Below are positions 19,423-28,178 of a stretch of DNA of 64,000 nt, one piece after another; position 1 is the first letter of the stretch, and the number at the start of each line of letters is the position of its first letter. Origin of the DNA: Shimia isoporae (lineage in GTDB: Bacteria > Pseudomonadota > Alphaproteobacteria > Rhodobacterales > Rhodobacteraceae); contig NZ_SMGR01000001.1 in the NCBI RefSeq assembly GCF_004346865.1, positions 558,001 to 622,000 on the forward strand, written 5' to 3'. The position numbers were made by a program, and so were the translations under genes. The notes below the pieces were generated by a model. That model was not told the DNA's origin and did no database searches. It worked only from the letters and a program-made list of their open reading frames with translations.

Positions 19423-19857
19423 ATGAAACGAATGACATTTTTGGCGGCCGCGTTTTCAGCCGGAATGGCTTTCGCCGGGGAGACACCGTCGCCTGATGGG
19501 GCGAAAGTCTATTTCATTAATCTTGAGGATGGCGCCACGGTCACCAGTCCCGTGATGATCCAGATGGGGCTTTCCGGTATGGGGGTTGCCCCCGCGGGAA
19601 CCGAGAAGGAAAACACCGGTCACCACCACATTTTCATCAACAGACCGCCGCTTGGTGAAGGCACTGAGGACGCTGAACTGCTGGAAAACGGAGTGCCTAC
19701 GGACGACAACCACAAGCACTTTGGAGGGGGACAAACTGAGGTGATGCTGGATCTGCCCGCCGGTACGCATACGCTTCAGCTGGTGCTTGGCGACGAGTTC
19801 CATGTGCCGCACAACCCTCCGGTGGCATCCGCGGTTATCACGATCACGGTGGAGTAA
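19423..19857 (+). CDS. DUF4399 exported protein
   Basis: A 144-residue exported protein with a signal peptide (cleavage near GMAFA). The DUF4399 signature is clear: VYFINLEDGATVTSPV at the start of the mature chain and a His-rich GHHHIFINRPPL segment, then LDLPAGTHTLQLVLGD. A periplasmic Ig-like domain with possible metal-binding histidines. A strong GGAGGT site precedes the ATG. Monocistronic between DUF1989 and the deoD terminator. Confidence 0.85.
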   Translation: MKRMTFLAAAFSAGMAFAGETPSPDGAKVYFINLEDGATVTSPVMIQMGLSGMGVAPAGTEKENTGHHHIFINRPPLGEGTEDAELLENGVPTDDNHKHFGGGQTEVMLDLPAGTHTLQLVLGDEFHVPHNPPVASAVITITVE

Positions 19858-19955
19858 GTCGAATCAGAGGTTAAGCCGCTGACAGAAAGCGGTTTTGTCA
19901 GGCTGCAACGTGGCTGCAAAACGTCGGCATCGCGTCGGTATCAATGTCCAAAAAA

Positions 19956-19988
19956 CAACGCCCGCGCCGGTTAAAGGGGCGGGCGTTG
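19956..19988 (-). terminator. Terminator of deoD (possibly bidirectional)
   Basis: CAACGCCCGC and GCGGGCGTTG form a 10-bp stem. On the minus strand it is followed by GTTTTTTGG, giving a standard intrinsic terminator 24 bases past the deoD stop. The plus side (GCGTTTTGC) could serve the DUF4399 gene more weakly. Confidence 0.85.
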
Positions 19989-20011
19989 CGTTTTGCGGTT
20001 ATTGAAAGTCT

Positions 20012-20716
20012 TCAGGCGAAGGCGGCTTCCAGAGCGATTTCGACCATATCTCCAAAGCTTTGTTCGCGATCCTCGGAAGGCAGGGCTTCGCCCGTCAGCA
20101 GGTGATCGGAGATTGTCAGAACCGCGAGACCCCGAACGCCGTAACGAGCGGCGAGATTGTACAGTTCGGCGGCTTCCATTTCGACGCCGAGAATGCCGTG
20201 GCGCACCATCTGCTCATTCAGGTCCGGGCGTTCGTCATAGAAAACATCCGAGCTGTAGATACCGCCAACGTGTGTCGGTGTGCCTTTGGCTTGTGCCGCA
20301 TCGGCCGCTGCACGCAGCAGGCCATAATCGGCGCAAGGTGCAAAGTTCAGTTCCTTGAAGATGCCGCGGGAGGGTGTGGATAGCGTGGAAGCTGTCATGG
20401 CGATGACCACGTCGCGCACTTTCACGTGTTCCTGCATGCCACCGGCGGAGCCAATACGGATCAAGGTCTTTGCGCCGTAGTCTTTGATCAGCTCGTTGAC
20501 ATAGATCGACAGCGAGGGCATGCCCATGCCGGACCCGTGAATGGTGACGCGATTACCTTTGTAGGTGCCGGTGAAGCCGAGCATGCCGCGCACTTCGTTC
20601 ACACAGACCGCATCCTCAAGGAAATTTTCTGCCGCCCAGCGCGCTCGGTAGGGATCACCGGGAAGAAGAACGGTTTCAGCGATGTCGCCTGGCTTGGCGC
20701 CGATGTGAACGGTCAT
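20012..20716 (-). CDS. deoD: Purine-nucleoside phosphorylase, hexameric type
   Basis: A 234-residue PNP/UDP phosphorylase family enzyme, which cleaves purine (deoxy)nucleosides with phosphate to base and (deoxy)ribose-1-phosphate. Key motifs are [15 protein letters not shown], the phosphate-site [12 protein letters not shown], and [12 protein letters not shown] with the catalytic-type SDH later. It acts in nucleoside salvage and fits the BMP nucleoside transporter at 32-37 kb. An 18-base inverted repeat lies about 50 bases upstream of the start. Confidence 0.93.
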   Translation of the reverse strand: MTVHIGAKPGDIAETVLLPGDPYRARWAAENFLEDAVCVNEVRGMLGFTGTYKGNRVTIHGSGMGMPSLSIYVNELIKDYGAKTLIRIGSAGGMQEHVKVRDVVIAMTASTLSTPSRGIFKELNFAPCADYGLLRAAADAAQAKGTPTHVGGIYSSDVFYDERPDLNEQMVRHGILGVEMEAAELYNLAARYGVRGLAVLTISDHLLTGEALPSEDREQSFGDMVEIALEAAFA

Positions 20717-20766
20717 GGGGTCACCTTTGATTGGAACAAAATCAGTAGTCCTCCTGATGCTTCAAA

Positions 20767-20784
20767 CTTGCATGTGGATGCAAG
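20767..20784. promoter_or_regulatory. Inverted repeat upstream of deoD
   Basis: CTTGCAT and ATGCAAG are perfect 7-bp arms with a GTGG spacer, 50 bases upstream of the deoD start. Size and position suit a repressor operator in the promoter region. The regulator is unknown. Confidence 0.45.
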
Positions 20785-20859
20785 CTGATTTGACCAGAAG
20801 GACTTTCTCGAGTTGGCGCTAAAACGCCAAAAACTTTAGATGCAGCCAAGCAGCTGACG

Positions 20860-21180
20860 TCAGATTTCCATCTGCTCGGGGGTAACTCCGGCTGCAAGTG
20901 CCTCGTCAAACCACTTCGGTTTTCGGCCTTTGCCTGTCCAAGTGCGGGTTTTGTCTTTCGGGTCTGCGTATTTCGGCACGCCCTTGTTGAGAGACGCGCG
21001 GCGTCGGCCCAGTCCGGTGGCTGCGGCCAGATCGGCCAGCGAGTAGCCGAATTGTTCCGCTGCGTCTTCCACCGCTTTTAGCGCATCCCTGCGGCGGTCG
21101 GCTTCACGTTTTTTGAGCTCGATCTCGATTTCCGCTTTCAGCGCAACCAATTCCTCGTACGATTTCTTCGCGAGATTCAT
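20860..21180 (-). CDS. H-NS family nucleoid protein (HvrA-like)
   Basis: A 106-residue protein with an N-terminal coiled-coil oligomerisation region (LAKKSYEELVALKAEIEIEL, residues 3-22, plus basic helix RRRDAL). The C-terminal H-NS DNA-binding core KYADPKDKTRTWTGKGRKPKW carries the T-x-G-x-G-R-x-P motif. It acts as a nucleoid-associated regulator; the R. capsulatus relative HvrA modulates light-responsive genes. Monocistronic between deoD and ecm. Confidence 0.88.
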   Translation of the reverse strand: MNLAKKSYEELVALKAEIEIELKKREADRRRDALKAVEDAAEQFGYSLADLAAATGLGRRRASLNKGVPKYADPKDKTRTWTGKGRKPKWFDEALAAGVTPEQMEI

Positions 21181-21291
21181 GCCAATTCCATCCTCTTCAT
21201 TGACTTGACGCCATTAGGCGAGGTTCGAATGGGAGCGACAAGTTGCTATTTGTATCAGTGTTATTGAACGGGCATTTTCACCGGAAATGAA

Positions 21292-21326
21292 AACGCCGCG
21301 CCAATTCGAAATGAAGGCGCGGCGTT
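21292..21326 (-). terminator. Terminator of ecm
   Basis: AACGCCGCGCC and GGCGCGGCGTT form an 11-bp stem with a 13-base loop. On the minus strand it is followed by TTTCATTTCC, about 30 bases beyond the ecm stop. Confidence 0.75.
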
Positions 21327-21356
21327 CCAGTATTTGAGAATGGTGAAAGATATCCG

Positions 21357-23336
21357 CTATTCCGCGGCCACCGCTTTTGGGTCAGCCAGCGTGACAATGT
21401 CTTTCATGATTGTATTCAGCTCAAAGTCTTTTGGCGTATAGACGCGGGCCACACCCATCGCGCGCAACCGGTCAGCATCGTCGTCGGGAATGATCCCGCC
21501 CACGATCACGGGTGTGTCGCCCAGACCAGCTTCACGCATCCGATGCATGAGGTCTTCGACCAGCGGGATATGGGATCCGGACAGGATCGACAGGCCGACA
21601 ACATGAGCTTCATCATCGAGGGCCTTGGACACAATCTCCTCCGGCGTTAGGCGGATGCCCTCGTAGGTGATGTCCATACCGCAATCACGGGCGCGGAAAG
21701 CAATCTGCTCGGCGCCGTTGGAGTGGCCGTCGAGACCGGGCTTGCCGATTACGAATTTCAGACGGCGCCCCAGTTTGTCGGATACTGCGTCCACTGCGGA
21801 GCGGAGGTCTTCCAGCCCTTCCGTCTTGTTTGACGGTGCGCCGGAAACGCCTGTGGGACCGCGATATTCTCCGTGTACCGTGCGCATTTGCGCGGCCCAT
21901 TCGCCAGTCGTAACGCCTGCTTTGGCTGCGGCGATTGACGCTGGCATGACGTTTTCACCATTGGCGGCCGCGGCACGCAGATCGGCGAGGGCTTTTTCGA
22001 CCGCAGCGGTATCGCGCTCGCGGCGCCAGTCATTCAGGCGGGTGATCTGCTCCTGTTCGACAGCCGGATCAACGACCATGATGCCGCCATCACCGGTCAT
22101 CAGAGGCGATGGCTCGCCCTTTTGGAACTTGTTCACGCCTACGACGACGGTTTCACCTGCTTCGATGCGGCCAAGGCGGTCGGCGTTGGAATCCACGAGA
22201 CGGGATTTCATATAGTCGATTGCGCCAATGGCTCCGCCCATGCTTTCAAGATTGGACAGTTCGTGGCGCGCGCCGGCTTTGAGATCTTCGACTTTCGCGT
22301 CGACCGCAGGGTTGCCGTCGAATAGATCGTCGTATTCCAGCAAGTCGGTTTCAAATGCCATAATTTGTTGCATGCGCATGGACCATTGCTGGTCCCATGG
22401 TCGGGGCAGACCGAGCGCCTCGTTCCATGCTGGCAATTGCACCGCGCGGGCGCGGGCTTTTTTCGAAAGGGTCACAGCCAGCATTTCGATCAGAATTCGA
22501 TAAACGTTGTTTTCCGGTTGTTGTTCGGTAAGGCCAAGAGAGTTGACCTGAACGCCATAGCGGAAGCGGCGGTATTTCGGATTGTCGACGCCGTAGCGTG
22601 TTTCGAGGATTTCATCCCACAAATCCACAAAGGCACGCATTTTGCACATCTCTGTAACGAACCGAATACCGGCATTTACAAAGAACGAGATTCTGCCTGC
22701 GAGGGCGGGGAAGTCTTCGGCAGGTACGCGGGGCTTGAGGGCATCCAGGACCGCAATCGCCGTGGCCAGTGCAAAGGCCAATTCCTGTTCCGGTGTCGCG
22801 CCGGCTTCTTGCAGGTGGTAGGAGCAGACGTTCATCGGGTTCCATTTGGGAACGTTGGTGTAGCAGTACTCTGCCACGTCCGCGATCATCTTGAGGCTGG
22901 GCTCTGGTGGGCAGATATAGGTGCCACGGCTGAGGTATTCCTTGATCAGGTCGTTCTGAACGGTGCCCTGAAGCTTCGTGACATCTGCGCCCTGTTCTTC
23001 GGCAACAGCGATGTAGAGCGACAACAGCCACGGTGCCGTGGCGTTGATCGTCATCGAGGTGTTCATCTGCTCCAGAGGGATCTGGTCAAACAGCGTGCGC
23101 ATATCTCCGAGGTGACAGACCGGCACGCCCACCTTTCCGACCTCTCCGCGCGAGAGAACGTGATCGCTGTCGTAGCCGGTTTGGGTCGGCAGGTCGAATG
23201 CGACGGAGAGACCGGTCTGACCTTTTTCAAGGTTGGAGCGGTAGAGCGCATTGGAAGCCTTGGCGGTGGAGTGACCGGCATAGGTCCGGATCAGCCATGG
23301 GCGGTCCTTCTGGCGGTCTTGCTGCGTCTGCGACAT
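21357..23336 (-). CDS. ecm: Ethylmalonyl-CoA mutase
   Basis: A 659-residue coenzyme B12-dependent mutase that converts (2R)-ethylmalonyl-CoA to methylsuccinyl-CoA, a signature step of the ethylmalonyl-CoA pathway. The N-terminal TIM-barrel substrate domain includes RTYAGHSTAKASNALYR and FDLPTQTGYDSDH. The C-terminal cobalamin domain shows the base-off motif DGHSNG (Asp536, lower-axial His538), SILSGSH and VIVGGIIP. Length is short of methylmalonyl-CoA mutase large subunits and matches Ecm; context with ccr supports this over MCM. AGGAGG precedes the ATG by 6 bases. Confidence 0.93.
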   Translation of the reverse strand: MSQTQQDRQKDRPWLIRTYAGHSTAKASNALYRSNLEKGQTGLSVAFDLPTQTGYDSDHVLSRGEVGKVGVPVCHLGDMRTLFDQIPLEQMNTSMTINATAPWLLSLYIAVAEEQGADVTKLQGTVQNDLIKEYLSRGTYICPPEPSLKMIADVAEYCYTNVPKWNPMNVCSYHLQEAGATPEQELAFALATAIAVLDALKPRVPAEDFPALAGRISFFVNAGIRFVTEMCKMRAFVDLWDEILETRYGVDNPKYRRFRYGVQVNSLGLTEQQPENNVYRILIEMLAVTLSKKARARAVQLPAWNEALGLPRPWDQQWSMRMQQIMAFETDLLEYDDLFDGNPAVDAKVEDLKAGARHELSNLESMGGAIGAIDYMKSRLVDSNADRLGRIEAGETVVVGVNKFQKGEPSPLMTGDGGIMVVDPAVEQEQITRLNDWRRERDTAAVEKALADLRAAAANGENVMPASIAAAKAGVTTGEWAAQMRTVHGEYRGPTGVSGAPSNKTEGLEDLRSAVDAVSDKLGRRLKFVIGKPGLDGHSNGAEQIAFRARDCGMDITYEGIRLTPEEIVSKALDDEAHVVGLSILSGSHIPLVEDLMHRMREAGLGDTPVIVGGIIPDDDADRLRAMGVARVYTPKDFELNTIMKDIVTLADPKAVAAE

Positions 23337-23532
23337 TTGGGGCCTCCTGAATCAGTGTCAAAAAACACGGCGGCAATATTGTTGCGTGAGAACCTAGAAG
23401 TGTGAAATTTCATTTGCAAGCGATTTCGCTGCGTTGCGGCGAGGCGCGACGCGAGGTCGTCTGCCTTTCGCTGTGCCCGGGCGAGGCGATTTTGTTGTTT
23501 ACCGCGCGCTTTTTGCGTTGCAAGGGTGGGCC

Positions 23533-24891
23533 ATGACGCAAACTGTCGAGTTACCAGTCTGGCTGTTCATCCTGATCCTGCTGTTTGCGGCGGTGACAGC
23601 TGCAAGCCATTTGCTTTTCCCGTCCGTACGCTGGTTCTTCCGGCGGCGTATGGAAAAGGCCGTGTCGCAGTTAAACGAGCGCCTGGAGCGGCCGATCGAA
23701 CCTTTCAAGCTGGCGCGTCGGCACGACATGATCCAGCGCCTGATCTACCAGCCGGATGTTGCTCAGGCTGTGACGGAACACGCGGCCGAGGAAGGTATTC
23801 CGGAGAACGTCGCCTTTGAGGAAGCCAAACGCTATGCGCGCGAAATCGTGCCGTCGTTTTCGGCGTCGGCCTATTTCGGGTTCGCCATTCGCGCGGCACG
23901 TTTTCTGAGCCGCGCACTGTACCGTGTGCGGTTGGTGCATTTTGACGAAGGCGGGATCGACGCAATTTCAAAGGATGCGACGGTCGTGTTCGTGATGAAC
24001 CATCGCAGCAACATGGACTACGTGCTCGTTACCTATCTGGCAGCACAGCGATCCGCGTTGGCCTATGCCGTCGGCGAATGGGCACGGGTGTGGCCATTAA
24101 GTCGATTGATCAAGGCGATGGGGGCGTATTTCATCCGGCGGAAATCGCGGAATGCTTTGTATCGCAAGGTTTTGGCAGCCTATGTCAGGCTCGCGACACA
24201 AGGCGGAGTGACACAGGCCATGTTCCCCGAGGGCGGGCTGAGCCTTGATGGTTCGCCGCAGCAGCCCAAGCTCGGGCTTCTGAAGTACATCACCGATCCA
24301 TTTGAGCCAGGAGGGCGGGACGTGGTCTTTGTTCCGGTGGCGCTGAACTATGATCGGGTCTTGGAAGACCGGATATTGTTGAATGCAAATGCTTCTGGTG
24401 GCCGCCGTTTCGACGCGAAGATCAGTGTGATCGCGGGATTCTTTTTCAAGCAGATTTGGCTGCGGTTGCGCGGAAAATACCACAAGTTCGGATATGCGGC
24501 GGTGAGTTTTGGTAGCCCGTTGTCGCTGTCGGAGTTTGCTGAAAATCATCAAGGCGAGTTGGCAAAGCCTTTGGCGCGGGAACTGATGGGGCGCATCAAC
24601 GGGGTGGTGCCGGTGCTGCCGGCGCCGATGGTGGCTTCCATTATTCGTTCAAGTGACACGCCGCTGAGTCGCGGGGCGATCGAGACGCAGTACGATACCT
24701 GGCTGAAGAAACTGCGCACAGAGCACGTTCATTTGCCGCGTGATGACCTGAGCTATGCGACGGAAGTCGGCATCCGCATATTGGAAGAACGCCGCGTCAT
24801 TTCCCGTGTCGCCGGACGGTTTGAAGCGATCCCTGATCGGCGTGATCTGCTTTCTTTTTATGCCAATTCCATCGACCATCTGTTGCGGTGA
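23533..24891 (+). CDS. Glycerol-3-phosphate/lysophosphatidic acid acyltransferase-like protein
   Basis: A 452-residue membrane-associated acyltransferase. An N-terminal transmembrane helix (about residues 6-28) is followed by the PlsC-type motifs: block I VMNHRSNMDYV (the catalytic HX4D), block II around YFIRRKSRNALY, block III MFPEGGLSLDG, and block IV VPVALNYDRVLEDR. Length and arrangement are closer to PlsB-like GPATs than to short PlsC. The start at 23533 is chosen by AAGGGTGGG upstream and the sudden hydrophobic helix. It lies divergent from ecm and 150 bases before ccr. Confidence 0.85.
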   Translation: MTQTVELPVWLFILILLFAAVTAASHLLFPSVRWFFRRRMEKAVSQLNERLERPIEPFKLARRHDMIQRLIYQPDVAQAVTEHAAEEGIPENVAFEEAKRYAREIVPSFSASAYFGFAIRAARFLSRALYRVRLVHFDEGGIDAISKDATVVFVMNHRSNMDYVLVTYLAAQRSALAYAVGEWARVWPLSRLIKAMGAYFIRRKSRNALYRKVLAAYVRLATQGGVTQAMFPEGGLSLDGSPQQPKLGLLKYITDPFEPGGRDVVFVPVALNYDRVLEDRILLNANASGGRRFDAKISVIAGFFFKQIWLRLRGKYHKFGYAAVSFGSPLSLSEFAENHQGELAKPLARELMGRINGVVPVLPAPMVASIIRSSDTPLSRGAIETQYDTWLKKLRTEHVHLPRDDLSYATEVGIRILEERRVISRVAGRFEAIPDRRDLLSFYANSIDHLLR

Positions 24892-24894
24892 TTT

Positions 24895-24975
24895 CGCAAT
24901 TGCAGAAATTTTTGCTGCACCCGCTGGGTTATAAAATTTCAAAACCAGCCTGAATGCAGTTGCAATATTACCTTT
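24895..24975 (+). promoter_or_regulatory. TTGCA-rich region upstream of ccr
   Basis: The gap before ccr contains GCAATTGC (a perfect palindrome), the inverted repeat TGCAG-N9-CTGCA and GTTGCAATATT. Repeated TTGCA/TGCAA elements resemble sites of ScfR/RamB-family regulators that control acyl-CoA assimilation genes. The ecm upstream region shares CAATATTG and CTTGCAAAT. The resemblance is by eye only. Confidence 0.35.
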
Positions 24976-25042
24976 CGGCCGATATCTCATGGTCAGACAA
25001 CGCGATTCTGCATCGCGGCAACACCAACAGTTGGAGGGCACG

Positions 25043-26329
25043 ATGGCTCTGGATACCGAAAGCGCAATCGCGTCTTATGACGCTCCCAAAAAAGACCTGT
25101 ACGAAGTGGGTGAGATGCCTCCGATGGGTCACGTGCCGAAACAGATGTACGCGTGGGCGATCCGTCGCGAGCGTCAGGGCGAGCCGAACAAGGCTATGCT
25201 TCAGGAAGTGGTAGACGTGCCGACGCTGGACAGCCACGAAGTGCTGGTTCTGGTTATGGCTGCCGGTGTGAACTACAACGGGGTCTGGGCGGGTCTCGGC
25301 GTGCCGATTTCCATGTTTGACGTGCACAAGCAACCCTATCACATTGCCGGCTCCGACGCGTCTGGTATCGTTTGGGCTGTGGGTGACAAGGTGAAGCGCT
25401 GGAAGGTCGGCGACGAAGTTGTGATCCACTGCAACCAAGACGACGGCGACGACGAGCACTGCAACGGTGGCGACCCGATGTATTCTGACAGCCAGCGTAT
25501 CTGGGGCTACGAGACACCCGACGGCTCGTTCTCACAGTTTACACGCGTGCAGGCGCAGCAGCTCATGCCGCGTCCCAAGCACCTGACCTGGGAAGAAGCT
25601 GCATGCTACACGCTGACACTGGCGACCGCCTACCGCATGTTGTTCGGTCACGAACCGCATGATCTCAAGCCGGGCCAAAACGTTCTGGTCTGGGGCGCAT
25701 CCGGTGGACTGGGATCCTATGCGATCCAGCTGATCAATACGGCGGGTGCCAACGCGATCGGTGTTATTTCAGACGAAGACAAGCGTGACTTTGTGATGGG
25801 TCTTGGCGCGAAGGGCGTTCTGAACCGCAAAGACTTCAACTGTTGGGGTCAGCTTCCCACTGTTAACACTCCGGAATATGCCGAGTGGTTCAAAGAGGCG
25901 CGCAAGTTCGGCAAAGCCATCTGGGACATCACCGGCAAGGGCGTGAACGTTGACATGGTGTTTGAACACCCTGGCGAAGCGACTTTCCCTGTGTCCACGT
26001 TTGTTGTGAAAAAGGGCGGTATGGTCGTGATCTGCGCGGGTACGTCCGGTTTCAACTGTACCTTTGACGTTCGGTACATGTGGATGCACCAGAAGCGTTT
26101 GCAGGGTTCCCACTTTGCCCACCTCAAGCAGGCGTCGGCAGCGAACCAGCTGATGGTCGAGCGCCGCCTCGATCCCTGCATGTCGGAGTGTTTCTCCTGG
26201 GCTGATCTGCCAGAGGCGCACATGAAGATGCTGCGCAATGAGCACAAGCCGGGCAACATGTCCGTATTGGTGCAGGCTCCGAAGACCGGTCTGCGCACAC
26301 TGGAAGATGTGTTGGAGGCCGGCAAGTAA
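25043..26329 (+). CDS. ccrA: Crotonyl-CoA carboxylase/reductase
   Basis: A 428-residue medium-chain dehydrogenase/reductase that carboxylates crotonyl-CoA with NADPH to (2S)-ethylmalonyl-CoA, the committing step of the ethylmalonyl-CoA pathway. NADPH binding is in LVWGASGGLGSYAIQLI. The substrate/CO2 region holds AAGVNYNGVWAGLG (Asn79 area), WGYETPDGSFSQ and MWMHQKRLQGSHF. The start is at 25043 behind GGAGG; the 18 codons of open frame upstream are not family-like. A strong terminator follows at 26375. Confidence 0.95.
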   Translation: MALDTESAIASYDAPKKDLYEVGEMPPMGHVPKQMYAWAIRRERQGEPNKAMLQEVVDVPTLDSHEVLVLVMAAGVNYNGVWAGLGVPISMFDVHKQPYHIAGSDASGIVWAVGDKVKRWKVGDEVVIHCNQDDGDDEHCNGGDPMYSDSQRIWGYETPDGSFSQFTRVQAQQLMPRPKHLTWEEAACYTLTLATAYRMLFGHEPHDLKPGQNVLVWGASGGLGSYAIQLINTAGANAIGVISDEDKRDFVMGLGAKGVLNRKDFNCWGQLPTVNTPEYAEWFKEARKFGKAIWDITGKGVNVDMVFEHPGEATFPVSTFVVKKGGMVVICAGTSGFNCTFDVRYMWMHQKRLQGSHFAHLKQASAANQLMVERRLDPCMSECFSWADLPEAHMKMLRNEHKPGNMSVLVQAPKTGLRTLEDVLEAGK

Positions 26330-26374
26330 GCCTCACTGAATTTGTCTGAACGGTTTCCCCCCGTTTTTCGACTT

Positions 26375-26406
26375 ACCCCCGGATCGCAAGGTTCGGGGGT
26401 TTTTTT
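26375..26406 (+). terminator. Rho-independent terminator of ccrA
   Basis: ACCCCCG and CGGGGGT (extended by two weaker pairs) form a stem followed by six T residues, 46 bases after the ccrA stop. Confidence 0.92.
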
Positions 26407-26523
26407 CATGCGGCCTCACGAAGAATTTGCCACCGTAGCGGTTGCCGTGGCGAAGGTGCGGTGCCCATACTGTCGAGTTGGCTTAAAAGCCCAAACCGGT
26501 TTTGTCGTCGAAGGAGACAGTGC

Positions 26524-27099
26524 GTGCGGAAGCTTGGGTGCATCTTGGCGGTTGCAGCGTTCCTTTCCGGAGCAACGTTGGCACTTGCCGATCGCCCGCA
26601 GGGACTTATGTGGAACCGCTCCGGACTGCCCGCGACGATCCCATTGCAAATCAAAACGGACAGCGGCGGAGATACGGTTGTTTATCTGATCGACTTGACC
26701 AGCGGAGACAAGGTTCTTGCAGCGTATGCACGGGGCGGAGAGTTTTTTCGCGTGCTAGTGCCGCCGGGCCGGTTTGGGCTGCTTTTTGCACATGGAGCCG
26801 AATGGCAGGACGAGGACACGCTCTTTGGGTTGGACACCCGGGTGTTCGCTTTGGATGAAGCGCTCGTTTTTTCGGTGGGTGTCGGGCATCGGCGGGGGCA
26901 TATTGTGGATTTGCGGATGCTGGATGCGCCGTCTGTCAAAGGATTGTCCGAATGCCAAAGGTGGGCGCTTGACCCGGACAGTTTGCAGGTACCCAGGGCG
27001 CCGGGATTGGAAGGGTCGGAGAAAAACAGGGGTGTCGCGCCCCGTCCAGAGAAGCTATCGGCGCCCAGATATGATGTGCGCTCTGTGTTTTGCGATTGA
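26524..27099 (+). CDS. Secreted hypothetical protein
   Basis: A 191-residue protein starting at GTG 26524, with GGAG 7 bases upstream. Signal peptide: VRKLGCILAVAAFLSGATL to about residue 23 (cleavage after LALA). The mature domain is beta-rich (TIPLQIKTDSGGDTVVYLID, LVPPGRFGLLFAHG), followed by a polar, Arg/Pro-rich tail that may be disordered. No family name was recognised. It stands alone between the ccrA terminator and the TSUP gene. Confidence 0.65.
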   Translation: MRKLGCILAVAAFLSGATLALADRPQGLMWNRSGLPATIPLQIKTDSGGDTVVYLIDLTSGDKVLAAYARGGEFFRVLVPPGRFGLLFAHGAEWQDEDTLFGLDTRVFALDEALVFSVGVGHRRGHIVDLRMLDAPSVKGLSECQRWALDPDSLQVPRAPGLEGSEKNRGVAPRPEKLSAPRYDVRSVFCD

Positions 27100-27263
27100 G
27101 TGCCTTGGGCCGGTGAGAAGCCGGCGGCACGGCAAATGTTCGGTGAGTTCGCTCCAAAATTGGACGTCTGATAAGTCCAGTTTCCAATAACCTATCTGTC
27201 CTAACCTGTTTTTTCCGCTTTGCTGCGGTTGCATTATGCCGTCCGCTGGCGCTATCAAAAAAT

Positions 27264-28178
27264 ATGCAGATCTACCTTCCCATCGCTGAAGTCTCTGTGA
27301 ATGCCTTTTTGCTATTGGGCATGGGCGGCATGGTGGGAATTTTGTCGGGCATGTTTGGCGTAGGCGGCGGGTTTTTGATGACGCCGCTTTTGTTCTTTAT
27401 TGGCATCCCGCCAGCCGTGGCCGTAGCAACCGAAGCCAACCAGATCGTTGCGTCGTCTTTCTCCGGTGTATTGGCGCATCTGAGGCGAAAAACGGTGGAC
27501 CTCAGGATGGGGACCGTGTTGCTTATAGGCGGTCTCATCGGTGCGGCGCTTGGCGTTGTCGTGTTCAATTATTTGAAGGCGCTCGGACAAGTCGATCTGC
27601 TTGTCAGGCTTTGCTACGTGGTCTTTCTGGGCATCATCGGATCGCTGATGTTCGTGGAAAGCCTCAACGCGTTGCGCAAGTCCAGGCGCAACCAGCCGCC
27701 AACCCGTAAAAAACACAATTGGGTCCACGGATTGCCCTTCAAGATGCGGTTCCGCGTGTCGGGGCTTTATATTTCCGTGATCCCTCCGGTGATGGTTGGC
27801 ATTCTGGTAGGCATTCTGAGTGCAATCATGGGCGTCGGTGGCGGGTTCATTATGGTGCCGGCCATGATCTATTTGCTGGGGATGCCAACCAAGGTTGTTG
27901 TTGGCACGAGCCTGTTCCAGATTATTTTTGTGACCGGTTTCACGACACTGTTGCACGCGACCACCAACTATACCGTGGATATTGCACTGGCGGTTCTCTT
28001 GCTGGTTGGCGGCGTAATCGGTGCCCAGATCGGCACACGCTTGGGCACGTATCTGAAAGCGGAGCAGTTGCGTATTCTTCTGGCGCTTCTTGTCATTCTG
28101 GTTTGCGCGAAGCTTGCGATGGATCTTTTGCTGCAGCCTGCTGAATTGTTCACGATCGGCGCGGTGGAGGGGCACTGA
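27264..28178 (+). CDS. TSUP family sulfite/anion exporter (TauE/SafE)
   Basis: A 304-residue integral membrane protein with the TSUP inverted repeat. The Gly-rich signature GMFGVGGGFLMTPLLFFIG (near residue 29) recurs as GILSAIMGVGGGFIMVPAMI in the second half. About eight hydrophobic segments are separated by a Lys/Arg-rich central loop (KSRRNQPPTRKKH). The TGA overlaps the ATG of the TIGR02186 gene, so the two are translationally coupled; this pairing is frequent in alphaproteobacteria. Substrate probably sulfite or an organosulfonate (family-level inference). Confidence 0.88.
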   Translation: MQIYLPIAEVSVNAFLLLGMGGMVGILSGMFGVGGGFLMTPLLFFIGIPPAVAVATEANQIVASSFSGVLAHLRRKTVDLRMGTVLLIGGLIGAALGVVVFNYLKALGQVDLLVRLCYVVFLGIIGSLMFVESLNALRKSRRNQPPTRKKHNWVHGLPFKMRFRVSGLYISVIPPVMVGILVGILSAIMGVGGGFIMVPAMIYLLGMPTKVVVGTSLFQIIFVTGFTTLLHATTNYTVDIALAVLLLVGGVIGAQIGTRLGTYLKAEQLRILLALLVILVCAKLAMDLLLQPAELFTIGAVEGH

